The notes below the pieces were generated by a model. The model was not told the DNA's origin. It was given only the letters and a program-made list of their open reading frames with translations, and ran no database searches. A stretch of DNA of 20,621 nt from Bacilli bacterium (GTDB taxonomy: Bacteria > Bacillota_I > Bacilli_A > RF39 > UBA660). The stretch covers positions 1 to 20,621 of the forward strand of contig JAQUFI010000015.1 of assembly GCA_028684735.1 (NCBI GenBank). The letters are read 5' to 3'. This document shows, piece by piece, positions 6,061 to 13,268 of this stretch; the stretch's first letter is position 1, and every line of letters starts with the position of its first letter. A program made the position numbers and the translations under genes.

Positions 6061-8070
6061 ATGAACGAAAATAATAATTTAAATAATAATGAAAATGTTC
6101 AACCAGTAGGACCAACACCTGCTATAAACTCATTTGAACCACAAAATCCAGTTATTGAACCAACTAACGAAGTGATTCAACCTGTATCTAGTGTTGACCC
6201 ATTCGGACCACAAAACCCAGTGGTAGAATCAGTTCAAGAAGTGATAGGTTTTGAAGCGGAAATGGTTAATCCCGTTGAACCACAAAATACAGTCATCCAA
6301 CCAGTAACTGAGGTTGTTCAACCAGTAATGCCAACACCAACAGTGAATCCCGTTGAACCACAAAATCCAGTCATTCAACCAGTAACTGAAGCTGTTCAAC
6401 CAGTAATGCCAACACCAACAGTGAATCATGTTGAACCACAAAATCCAGTCATTCAACCAGTAACTGAAGTTGTTCAAACAGTAATGCCAACACCAACAGT
6501 GAATCCCGTTGAACCACAAAATCCAGTCATTCAACCAGTAGAAAATGTAACACCAGTTGAACCAGCTGTAATTGAACCGGTTATTCCTCAGCCAGTAGAA
6601 ACACCACCAGTAACTAATCAAAGTAATGAGGCAACCGCAACTAGTAAACCTTATAAAAAAAGTAAAAAGGGATTGATTATCGGAGTATTGTTAGTCTTAA
6701 TTTTAGTCATGGCAGTAGTTGGAGTATATGTTTTCTTCTCAATGAATAAAAAATCAAGTAATGCATTTATGGTATCACTTAATAATTTGAAAACGGATAT
6801 GTCAGAAATGGTTGAACCCGTTAGTTTTTTCCCAGAAGATTATGATGATATTTATACCTTAGTTGGGAAAATGAACCTAAAGATCAATCTATCAGAACAA
6901 GATGAGTCAGATCTTGGTGGTATAATGGGAATTATCCCATCAGAAGCAATGGATAATATTATATCAACTGTCAATGAAACTGATTTTAATTATACGATTA
7001 AAACAGATGTTGATAATAATAAGTTATTATTTCAGTTTAATCCATATTTTAATAATGAAGAATTAATTAATATTAAATTTTATAATAACAATACTAATAA
7101 TTATTTATTTTTAGGTCATATTTATAATAAATATATCCAATTAGAAGATATGGAAGTTAAAATCTCTGATATTGTTGATCGTAGTATGAAAGCTGAAGAA
7201 TTGAAAACTCTTTACGATACTATTATTAAAAGTATTAAAGATAACTTAAAAGATGAGTATTTTAAACAAGAAGATGCAACCATTAAAATAGATGATGTAG
7301 AAAAAGAGGTGTTAAAAAGCACTTTAATTTTAAATGAAGCAAATTTTCGTGAACTATATTCAAATGTTACTAAAGATTTAGCAAAAAATAAGGAAACAAA
7401 CAAAATAATTACGAAATATAATCCTGACTTTTTCACTAATAAATTAGAAGAAAATGAAACAATTAGTGAAGATGGCACTATATATTTTTCAACTTATATG
7501 AATAAGTTAACAGCAAAACACTACCAATATGAATTAAAAATAACTTCAGAATATGAAGATATAACCATTGATTATATAATTGGTGATGAAACAGAAATGA
7601 ATGTTACTTCGACAACAAAATACTATGAAGAAGAAACATCAACTTTTAAAGTTCTAATCAATAAAGAAAAAACTAAAACAACTTTTAAAATAAACGATAA
7701 GGATAATAAGAATATTATTAATTTAGAATTATCGAAAAATAAAATGGTTTATAATCAAACTTCTAAATATAGTGATCCGGATGCCTTTACGGAAAGTGAA
7801 GAAATGAATGTTAATATTAACTTTGCTTATGAATTAAAAGAAACTGAAAGCAAAGATGACTATACGATAATAACAAGTAGTATAGTTCAAGTTACACAAA
7901 GTAATAAAAACTTATTAACAGTAAATCTTAATTCTGATAATTTACTTACTAAAAAGGTTACTATTGATGAAGATGTGAGTAATGTTATCCATATTGATAA
8001 TCTGCAAGAAGAAGACTACAATGAAATGATGAATGAACTATATAATATAGTTATGAAAATAACGGAATAA
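6061..8070 (+). CDS. Single-pass membrane protein with proline-rich tandem repeats, unknown function
   Basis: I do not recognise this 669-residue protein. It opens with an Asn-rich stretch (1-11). About 23-185 is a Pro/Val/Glu/Gln region built on a 26-residue repeat (see repeat entry). A lysine-rich patch (196-203) precedes one hydrophobic segment (about 204-226). The remaining ~440 residues are acidic, rich in Asn/Lys/Glu/Asp/Ser/Thr and low in Cys. There is no N-terminal signal peptide. Positive charge before the membrane segment predicts N-in topology, placing the proline repeats in the cytoplasm and the large domain outside. The layout resembles the many low-GC Gram-positive proteins with a cytoplasmic N-terminal module, one helix and an external domain. 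AGGAGTT lies seven bases before the ATG. It is monocistronic, with an extended -10 and a terminator. A structural or envelope role is only a guess. Confidence 0.9.
   Translation: MNENNNLNNNENVQPVGPTPAINSFEPQNPVIEPTNEVIQPVSSVDPFGPQNPVVESVQEVIGFEAEMVNPVEPQNTVIQPVTEVVQPVMPTPTVNPVEPQNPVIQPVTEAVQPVMPTPTVNHVEPQNPVIQPVTEVVQTVMPTPTVNPVEPQNPVIQPVENVTPVEPAVIEPVIPQPVETPPVTNQSNEATATSKPYKKSKKGLIIGVLLVLILVMAVVGVYVFFSMNKKSSNAFMVSLNNLKTDMSEMVEPVSFFPEDYDDIYTLVGKMNLKINLSEQDESDLGGIMGIIPSEAMDNIISTVNETDFNYTIKTDVDNNKLLFQFNPYFNNEELINIKFYNNNTNNYLFLGHIYNKYIQLEDMEVKISDIVDRSMKAEELKTLYDTIIKSIKDNLKDEYFKQEDATIKIDDVEKEVLKSTLILNEANFRELYSNVTKDLAKNKETNKIITKYNPDFFTNKLEENETISEDGTIYFSTYMNKLTAKHYQYELKITSEYEDITIDYIIGDETEMNVTSTTKYYEEETSTFKVLINKEKTKTTFKINDKDNKNIINLELSKNKMVYNQTSKYSDPDAFTESEEMNVNINFAYELKETESKDDYTIITSSIVQVTQSNKNLLTVNLNSDNLLTKKVTIDEDVSNVIHIDNLQEEDYNEMMNELYNIVMKITE
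6268..6549 (+). repeat. 78-bp tandem repeat within the membrane-protein gene
   Basis: Three full copies (6268-6345, 6346-6423, 6424-6501) and a partial fourth (6502-6549) encode a 26-residue unit reading N-PVEPQNPVIQPVTE-VVQPVMPTPTV. Copies differ by only a few bases (for example Pro to His, Val to Ala, Pro to Thr changes). More diverged relatives lie upstream at residues 23-45 and 46-69. The near-identity at DNA level points to recent expansion by slippage or recombination, so copy number may vary among strains. Confidence 0.9.
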
Positions 8071-8077
8071 GAATGAA

Positions 8078-8103
8078 GCAAGTGTATTAAATACTTGCTT
8101 TTT
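8078..8103 (+). terminator. Intrinsic terminator after the membrane-protein gene
   Basis: An 8-bp stem GCAAGTGT/ATACTTGC (8078-8085 with 8091-8098, one G-T pair) with loop ATTAA is followed by five T. It lies 7 bp after the stop at 8070. Confidence 0.88.
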
Positions 8104-8104
8104 A

Positions 8105-8133
8105 TTGTTTTATTCGAAGAGATATTATATAAT
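8105..8133 (+). promoter_or_regulatory. Sigma-A-type promoter for the dehydrogenase gene
   Basis: TTGTTT (8105-8110) and TATAAT (8128-8133) are separated by exactly 17 bases. The element starts immediately after the preceding terminator and lies 23 bp before the start at 8157. Confidence 0.75.
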
Positions 8134-8156
8134 TAAATAGAGGGTATGGTGATAAA

Positions 8157-8918
8157 ATGAAAGCTTTAATAACTGGTGCTTCTTCGGGAATTGGAAGAGA
8201 TATGGCACGAATATTAAGTGAACGAGGTTATGATTTAATCTTAGTCGCTCGTAGAAAGAATCGATTAGAAGAATTAAAAAAAGAATTGAAAACAAATGTT
8301 GAAATTATTAATTTAGATCTAGCCAGTACTTTTAATTGTATGAAGTTATATAATAAGGTGAAGAAGCAAGATATCGATATTGTGATTAATAATTCAGGAT
8401 TTGGTATTTTTGGTGCTTTTAGTGATACTAAACTAGATCCTGATTTAGATATGATTGATTTAAATATTAAAGCAGTTCATAGTCTTACCAAAGTTTTTTT
8501 ACAAGATTTTAAAGAAAAAAATAAAGGTTATATTTTAAATGTTGCTTCTTCAGCAGCTTTTCAAGGTGGTCCTTTAATGGCTACTTATTATGCTACTAAA
8601 AGTTATGTTCTTCGAATTACTGAAGCTATACATGAAGAATTAAGAAGAGAAAATAGTAATGTTTATGTTGGGGTATTGTGTCCAGGACCAGTTAATACAG
8701 AGTTTAATGATATTGCGAATGTTAAATTTGGTATTAAGGCAATGGATAGTTATGAGGTTGCTAAGTATGCTTTGGATAAAATGTTTAAAAAGAAATTCAT
8801 TATTATTCCTGGACTGAAGATGAAATTAACTATTATACTAGGTAATTTCATACCCAGGAAACTAAAATTAAGAATAACTTATAATATTCAAAAAAGAAAA
8901 GATTTAAATAATTATTAA
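8157..8918 (+). CDS. Short-chain dehydrogenase/reductase (classical SDR)
   Basis: This 253-residue NAD(P)-dependent oxidoreductase has a Rossmann fold. The cofactor loop is TGASSGIG (6-13). NNSG (78-81) matches the NNAG structural motif, and the Asn of DLNIKA (about 103) is part of the catalytic tetrad. Ser131 of NVASSAA and the YYATK motif (Tyr144, Lys148) complete the active site, and CPGPVNTEF (176-184) is the usual post-catalytic loop. ARR at 31-33 after the second strand suggests NADP(H) preference. The sequence resembles the YqjQ/DltE-like group of Bacillota short-chain enzymes, whose substrates are mostly unknown. It is monocistronic with its own promoter and a terminator that overlaps its stop. 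It lies between rplQ and ecfA1, where Bacillus has no gene. Confidence 0.9.
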   Translation: MKALITGASSGIGRDMARILSERGYDLILVARRKNRLEELKKELKTNVEIINLDLASTFNCMKLYNKVKKQDIDIVINNSGFGIFGAFSDTKLDPDLDMIDLNIKAVHSLTKVFLQDFKEKNKGYILNVASSAAFQGGPLMATYYATKSYVLRITEAIHEELRRENSNVYVGVLCPGPVNTEFNDIANVKFGIKAMDSYEVAKYALDKMFKKKFIIIPGLKMKLTIILGNFIPRKLKLRITYNIQKRKDLNNY

Positions 8919-8939
8919 AGCTATCTTGGATAGCTTTTT
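8917..8939 (+). terminator. Intrinsic terminator overlapping the dehydrogenase stop codon
   Basis: A 9-bp stem AAAGCTATC/GATAGCTTT (8917-8925 with 8929-8937) with a TTG loop is followed by further T. The stem starts within the TAA stop (8916-8918). Confidence 0.9.
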
Positions 8940-8940
8940 C

Positions 8941-8969
8941 TTGTATTGGAAGGCCTTATGTATTATAAT
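8941..8969 (+). promoter_or_regulatory. Promoter of the ECF transporter-truA operon
   Basis: TTGTAT (8941-8946) and TATAAT (8964-8969) are spaced by 17 bases, directly after the terminator and 22 bp before the GTG start of ecfA1. Confidence 0.75.
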
Positions 8970-8991
8970 ATATTAGTATGGTGGTGGTTTT

Positions 8992-9801
8992 GTGGACGAT
9001 ATAATAATTATTAAAGATTTAATCTTTAAATATGATGAAAGATTTATTTTTAATCGTTTTAATTTAAATATACGAAAAGGTTCTTTTACTTCAATCATTG
9101 GACCTAATGGTTGTGGAAAGAGTACTTTAGTTAAAATAATATTAGGATTAATTAAAACAGATTCTTATTTAAATATTGATCAATTAATTCTTGGTAACGA
9201 TAATATTAAAGATATCCGTAAACGAATTGGGGTTGTCTTTGAAAACCCAGACAATCAATTTGTAGCTGAAACAGTTATGGATGATATTGCTTTTTCATTA
9301 GAGAATATGAAGTTTAAAAAACAAGATATTAGAGATAGAATTGAAAAATATACGAAATATTTAGGGATTTTTGATTTATTAGAAAGAGAACCACATCGTC
9401 TAAGTGGTGGTGAAAAGCAATTGGTAGCTTTAGCTTCAGCTTTAATTATTGAACCTAAGATATTAATCTTAGATGAAGCTTTAACGATGGTTGATACAGA
9501 ATTAAAAGAAAAGACTTATAAGTTACTGCAAGAACTACATCAAAACCACAATATTACCATTATCAATGTAACTCATGATTTAGAGGATAGTTTATATGGA
9601 GAAGATATTGTCGTTATTGATCAAGGTCAAGTTGTCTTAAAGGGACCTAAGGAATTAGTCTTAAAAGAAGAAAAAATATTAAGCAATATTGGACTTGATT
9701 TACCATTTATGGCATCACTTTCCTTAAAATTAAAATACTATGATTTAGTAGACGATCTTATTTTAGATATGGATGAGATGGTGGACGTATTATGGAAATA
9801 A
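8992..9801 (+). CDS. ecfA1: ECF transporter ATPase subunit A1
   Basis: One of the two ATPases of the energy-coupling factor module, which powers vitamin and metal uptake by interchangeable S components. The 269-residue product has Walker A GPNGCGKST (37-45), the Q-loop in FENPDNQF (83-90), signature LSGGEKQ (137-143), Walker B ILILDEA (157-163) and the switch His195. The FENPDNQ Q-loop and LDEA ending of Walker B are typical of EcfA1. Translation begins at GTG 8992, preceded by GGTGGTGG (8980-8987). The 3' end overlaps ecfA2 by 10 bp. In Bacillus the gene follows rplQ directly; here two genes intervene and a separate promoter is present. Confidence 0.95.
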   Translation: MDDIIIIKDLIFKYDERFIFNRFNLNIRKGSFTSIIGPNGCGKSTLVKIILGLIKTDSYLNIDQLILGNDNIKDIRKRIGVVFENPDNQFVAETVMDDIAFSLENMKFKKQDIRDRIEKYTKYLGIFDLLEREPHRLSGGEKQLVALASALIIEPKILILDEALTMVDTELKEKTYKLLQELHQNHNITIINVTHDLEDSLYGEDIVVIDQGQVVLKGPKELVLKEEKILSNIGLDLPFMASLSLKLKYYDLVDDLILDMDEMVDVLWK

Positions 9802-10643
9802 AATTTGATAGTGTATATTATACATATAATCAAAGAACCCCTTTAAATAAAAAGGTTTTAAACAATCTTAATGTTGAGTTTAAAAAAGATAAAGTAAATG
9901 GGATAATTGGTAAAAGTGGAAGTGGAAAGACAACGATGATTGAATTAATTAATGCTTTATTAGTACCGACGAGTGGGAAAGTAAGTATTAATAAGTTTAT
10001 TAATAAAAATGGTAAGAAAATAAAGGATGTCAACAAATTAAGAAGACAAGTAGGATTAGTTTTTCAGTTTCCTGAAGAACAATTCTTTAATAAAACAGTA
10101 AAAAAAGAATTACTATTTGGTATTAAGTATTTAAATTATCAAACGAAGAATAGTGATAAAAGATGTAGTGATGCTTTAAAGATGGTCGGTTTAGATGATA
10201 GTTATTTAGATCGTAATCCTTTTACTTTAAGTAGTGGTGAAAAAAGAAAAGTGGCTATTGCTTCTATTTTAATTTTTAATCCTAAAGTAATTATATTGGA
10301 TGAACCAACGATTGGTTTAGATAGTATTAGCAAAAATAATTTAATTAAATTAATCAAAATGCTTAAAAATAAATATCATAAGACGATTATTATTGTTAGT
10401 CATGATGTTGATATGCTGCATCAAATATGTGATTATATCTATGTTATAAATAATGGTGAAGTGGTTATGGAAGGGACTAAATATGAGGTATTTAGTAATC
10501 CTGATGAATTAACTAAATATGGGATTAAGTGTCCTAAGATAATGGAATTTTCAAATAAGGTCTTAGCTAAAAAGAATATTAAAATTGGGTATCGTGATGA
10601 TATAATGGATTTGATAAAGGATGTGTATCGTCATGTTAAATAA
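9792..10643 (+). CDS. ecfA2: ECF transporter ATPase subunit A2
   Basis: The second ATPase of the ECF module forms a heterodimer with EcfA1. The 283-residue product carries Walker A GKSGSGKTT (40-48), the Q-loop FQFPEEQ (91-97) that distinguishes EcfA2 from EcfA1, signature LSSGEKRKVA (146-155), Walker B VIILDEP (166-172) and the switch His204. The signature has Ser where Gly is most common, which does not break the motif. The start overlaps ecfA1 by 10 bp, and the end overlaps ecfT by 11 bp if ecfT begins at 10633, so the three subunits are probably made in a coupled fashion. Confidence 0.95.
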   Translation: MEIKFDSVYYTYNQRTPLNKKVLNNLNVEFKKDKVNGIIGKSGSGKTTMIELINALLVPTSGKVSINKFINKNGKKIKDVNKLRRQVGLVFQFPEEQFFNKTVKKELLFGIKYLNYQTKNSDKRCSDALKMVGLDDSYLDRNPFTLSSGEKRKVAIASILIFNPKVIILDEPTIGLDSISKNNLIKLIKMLKNKYHKTIIIVSHDVDMLHQICDYIYVINNGEVVMEGTKYEVFSNPDELTKYGIKCPKIMEFSNKVLAKKNIKIGYRDDIMDLIKDVYRHVK

Positions 10644-11388
10644 TATTATGATTGGTAGATATTATCCAGTAAATTCAAAGATTCATGGTATGCATCCATT
10701 ATCAAAAATCATTTGTACCTTACTTTTTATTACGATGACCTTTATGACTGAATCAATTGAACTTAATTTTTTTCTGGCTGGTATAACTTTCTTAATGATG
10801 ATTATGTCTCATGTTCCTCTTACTATTTACTTTAAAGCTATCAATAGTTTAAAGGTTTTAATTATCTTTATTGTCATTATTAATCTTATTTTTATGAGTA
10901 CCTTAGATATTGTTGTTATTATGATTTTAAGATTAATTTTGATTGTTATTTATACTAGCATTTTAACTTTATCGACCCCTCCTAACGAAATTACTTATGG
11001 TTTAGAGTTATTGCTTTCACCACTTAAATTAATTGGTGTTCCAGTCAATAAAACAGCTTTATCAATCAGTTTAGCATTAAAGTTTATCCCAACCATCATC
11101 GATCAAGGTAATAAAATCTTAAAATCCCAATCTAGTCGGGGTATAGATTATAATAATTCTAAATTTAAGGGCAAGTTTATGGCGGTTAAAGCGATGTTGT
11201 TTCCAATGTTTGTCTTAACTTTAAAAAGAGCTGATCAATTAGCGGACATTATGGAAGTAAGGTTATATAATATCAATGATAAACGAACTAATTTTAGAAT
11301 TAATAAATGGCACTTTTTTGATACTTATTTAGTAATGATACATTTAACATTACTAATATTTATAGTAGTAAGCGAGGTAGTAATATGA
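10633..11388 (+). CDS. ecfT: ECF transporter transmembrane subunit T
   Basis: EcfT links the two ATPases to the substrate-binding S subunit in the membrane. From ATG 10633 the product is 251 residues and begins MLNNIMIGRYYPVNSKIH, the usual EcfT start. An in-frame ATG at 10621 would add four residues but is less likely. Hydrophobic segments lie at about 26-40, 45-58, 74-90, 93-112 and 231-250. The two coupling-helix motifs are seen as SSRGID (167-172) and MEVRLY (207-212). The first keeps Arg-Gly; the second keeps the Arg but lacks the Gly of the common Ala-Arg-Gly. AAAGGA (10616-10621) is the likely ribosome binding site. No S component is encoded nearby, consistent with a shared (group II) ECF module. 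The stop overlaps the truA start (ATGA). Confidence 0.93.
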   Translation: MLNNIMIGRYYPVNSKIHGMHPLSKIICTLLFITMTFMTESIELNFFLAGITFLMMIMSHVPLTIYFKAINSLKVLIIFIVIINLIFMSTLDIVVIMILRLILIVIYTSILTLSTPPNEITYGLELLLSPLKLIGVPVNKTALSISLALKFIPTIIDQGNKILKSQSSRGIDYNNSKFKGKFMAVKAMLFPMFVLTLKRADQLADIMEVRLYNINDKRTNFRINKWHFFDTYLVMIHLTLLIFIVVSEVVI

Positions 11389-12125
11389 GATATTTAATGA
11401 GTTTTAGTTATGATGGTTCAAAATATAAGGGATATCAAAAACAACCTAAGGTTAAGACAGTTCAAGGCGAAATTGAGAAAGTTTTAAAAACCATTAATAA
11501 TAATGAAAAAGTGGATATAACCGCATCTGGTAGAACTGATGCGGGTGTTCATGCTTTAAATCAAAAAGCCCATTTTGAAATGGATATTGATATAACTGTT
11601 GAAAAACTAAAACAGTCAATGAATAGTATGTTACCAAAAGATATCTATGTTCGAAAAATTGAAGTTGTAATTGATACTTTTCATGCTCGTTTTAATGCTA
11701 AAGCTAAAGAATATATCTATAAAATAAATATGGGTGAATATGATCCAATTGAGAAAGATTATATTTGTCAATATTGTAAGAAATTAGATATTGTCGAAAT
11801 GGAAAGGGCTCTAAAATACTTAGAAGGGACCCATAATTTTAAATCATTTAGTAAAGCCGATGAAGAAAAAGATGATTTTGAAAGAACAATTGTTCAAACT
11901 AATTTAATTAGAGATGTTAAGAATGTTAATAAGTTAACTATTTCTTTTTTGGGAACTGGTTTCTTAAGATATATGGTTCGAAATATTGTTGGTACTTTAA
12001 TTGAAATTGGTGAAGGAAAAAGAAAAAGTGAAGATATTATCGGGATTATAAATGCAGAAGATCGTCGTAAAGCAGGAATTACTGCAAATCCAGAGGGATT
12101 ATATTTAAAAGATGTGTTTTATTAA
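11385..12125 (+). CDS. truA: tRNA pseudouridine(38-40) synthase
   Basis: It converts uridines 38-40 of the tRNA anticodon arm to pseudouridine. The 246-residue length is normal. The catalytic aspartate is Asp52 in the ASGRTDAGVHA motif (47-57). Other family features are the N-terminal FSYDGSKYKGYQKQP and the C-terminal FLRYMVRNIVGTLIEIGEGK. The ATG overlaps the ecfT TGA, completing the ecfA1-ecfA2-ecfT-truA unit known from Bacilli. GAGGTAGTAAT precedes the start. No terminator is visible between truA and the rplM promoter. Confidence 0.96.
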   Translation: MRYLMSFSYDGSKYKGYQKQPKVKTVQGEIEKVLKTINNNEKVDITASGRTDAGVHALNQKAHFEMDIDITVEKLKQSMNSMLPKDIYVRKIEVVIDTFHARFNAKAKEYIYKINMGEYDPIEKDYICQYCKKLDIVEMERALKYLEGTHNFKSFSKADEEKDDFERTIVQTNLIRDVKNVNKLTISFLGTGFLRYMVRNIVGTLIEIGEGKRKSEDIIGIINAEDRRKAGITANPEGLYLKDVFY

Positions 12126-12173
12126 AAATTGACGCATAAAGTATTACAAACTTCTAAAAAAACTAAATAAACA

Positions 12174-12202
12174 TTGACATTTAATAGGGTTTTTAGTAAA
12201 AT
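12174..12202 (+). promoter_or_regulatory. Near-consensus promoter for rplM-rpsI
   Basis: TTGACA (12174-12179) is a perfect -35, and TAAAAT (12197-12202) follows after 17 bases. This is the best -35 in the window, fitting a highly expressed ribosomal protein operon. Transcription would start near 12208-12210, leaving a leader of about 68 bases. Confidence 0.85.
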
Positions 12203-12205
12203 CTA

Positions 12206-12253
12206 TATTGGTACATTTATTAATCCCAATAGTGAATTCTGGGAAAATTCACT
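12206..12253 (+). promoter_or_regulatory. Structured 5' leader of rplM, candidate L13 autoregulatory leader
   Basis: Two adjacent helices can form in the rplM leader. TATTGG (12206-12211) pairs with CCAATA (12226-12231). AGTGAATT (12231-12238) pairs with AATTCACT (12246-12253) around the loop CTGGGAA. An L13 leader motif upstream of rplM is established in Bacilli as a ribosomal-protein feedback element, and the position fits. I could not check the consensus, and there is no T tract, so control would be translational or by RNA stability. The ribosome binding site AAAGGG (12263-12268) lies just downstream. Confidence 0.5.
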
Positions 12254-12276
12254 AAATATTAGAAAGGGAAAAAAAT

Positions 12277-12711
12277 ATGAAAGATTCTTATATGCAAAGA
12301 AAAGAAGATGTTGTGCGTAATTGGTATATCGTAGATGCTGACGGTATGACTTTAGGACGTTTAGCAACTAAAGTAGCACATGTTTTAAGAGGTAAACATA
12401 AACCAACTTTTACTCCACATATTGATGGAGGAGATTTCGTTATTGTTATTAATGCCTCAAAAATTAATCTTACTGGTGATAAATTAGATAAGAAAATCTA
12501 CTATAATCATAGTGGATATACTGGTGGATTAAGAGAAAGAACAGCTCGTGTAATGAAAGAAAACTATCCAGTGGAAATGATCGAAAGAGCTATTAAGGGT
12601 ATGTTACCAAAAGGTAGACTAGGAAGACAAATGTATAAAAAATTATTTGTCTATGCTGATCAAGAACATCCACATCAAGCTCAACAACCAGTTGAGATGA
12701 AAGTTAATTAG
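12277..12711 (+). CDS. rplM: 50S ribosomal protein L13
   Basis: L13 is an early assembly protein of the large subunit. The 144-residue product has the family motifs NWYIVDADGMTLGRLAT (16-32), LRGKHKPTFTPHIDGGDFV, YYNHSGYTGGL and the MLPKGRLGRQMYKKL segment. The start at 12277 follows AAAGGG by eight bases. A downstream in-frame ATG at 12292 is possible, but the longer N terminus resembles other L13 proteins. It has its own strong promoter and a structured leader. rpsI follows after 10 bp, the universal L13-S9 pair. Confidence 0.97.
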   Translation: MKDSYMQRKEDVVRNWYIVDADGMTLGRLATKVAHVLRGKHKPTFTPHIDGGDFVIVINASKINLTGDKLDKKIYYNHSGYTGGLRERTARVMKENYPVEMIERAIKGMLPKGRLGRQMYKKLFVYADQEHPHQAQQPVEMKVN

Positions 12712-12721
12712 GAGGTATTAA

Positions 12722-13138
12722 ATGGTAAATAAAAAGATATATACCGGTACTGGCCGTAGAAAATCATCAGTTGCTCAAGTTAAGATGACTTCTGGTAAAG
12801 GTAAAATTACTGTTAATGGAAAAGATGTTAGAGACTTCTTCCCATACGAAACAAATGTAATGGATTTAAAACAACCTTTAGTAGCAACTAATACAGAAGA
12901 ATCATTTGATATTGAAGTTAAAGTAAGTGGTGGTGGATTCACTGGTCAAGCTGGTGCTATTCGTCTAGGGATTACTAGAGCTTTATTAGAATATGATGCT
13001 CCTAATGTTGAAAGCGACAATAGTTTTAGAAAAATTCTTAAAGCTAGTGGATTCGTTACTAGAGATGCTAGAACTAAAGAACGTAAGAAACCTGGTCTTA
13101 AAGCAGCTCGTAAAGCACCACAATTCTCAAAAAGATAG
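12722..13138 (+). CDS. rpsI: 30S ribosomal protein S9
   Basis: S9 lies in the 30S head, with its C-terminal tail reaching the P-site tRNA. The 138-residue product shows YTGTGRRKSSVAQVKM, the GGGFTGQAGAIRLGITRAL centre, and the tail GLKAARKAPQFSKR. The terminal Lys-Arg that contacts tRNA is intact. The length is slightly above the common 130 owing to the N-terminal part. AGGAGGT overlaps the rplM stop. A 10-bp-stem terminator ends the operon. Confidence 0.97.
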   Translation: MVNKKIYTGTGRRKSSVAQVKMTSGKGKITVNGKDVRDFFPYETNVMDLKQPLVATNTEESFDIEVKVSGGGFTGQAGAIRLGITRALLEYDAPNVESDNSFRKILKASGFVTRDARTKERKKPGLKAARKAPQFSKR

Positions 13139-13160
13139 TATTTTCATTAAAGAGATTATT

Positions 13161-13187
13161 AAAGGTATAACTTCATTATACCTTTTT
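13161..13187 (+). terminator. Intrinsic terminator of rplM-rpsI
   Basis: A perfect 10-bp stem AAAGGTATAA/TTATACCTTT (13161-13170 with 13176-13185) with loop CTTCA runs into T-rich sequence, 22 bp after the rpsI stop. Confidence 0.92.
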
Positions 13188-13193
13188 ATTTTA

Positions 13194-13222
13194 TTGTAAT
13201 TTAGAGTTAAGTGGGTTATAAT
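13194..13222 (+). promoter_or_regulatory. Promoter for the lactate dehydrogenase gene
   Basis: TTGTAA (13194-13199) and TATAAT (13217-13222) are separated by 17 bases, 46 bp before the ATG at 13269. Confidence 0.72.
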
Positions 13223-13268
13223 TGTATAGATAGTATAAGTTAGTTAAACATAATATAAGGGTGATAAA

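Noticed and set aside
6268..6549. CRISPR-like array
   Set aside because: The units are contiguous 78-bp coding repeats without unique spacers and keep an open frame.
6229..6621. Open Trp-rich reading frame on the minus strand through the repeat region
   Set aside because: It is the antisense shadow of the proline-rich repeats and has no family resemblance or ribosome binding site.
12126..12173. Second promoter starting at TTGACG (12129-12134)
   Set aside because: No acceptable -10 lies 16-18 bases downstream.
12993..13199. Open frame overlapping the end of rpsI in another frame
   Set aside because: It overlaps the conserved S9 C terminus and the terminator and has no recognisable product.
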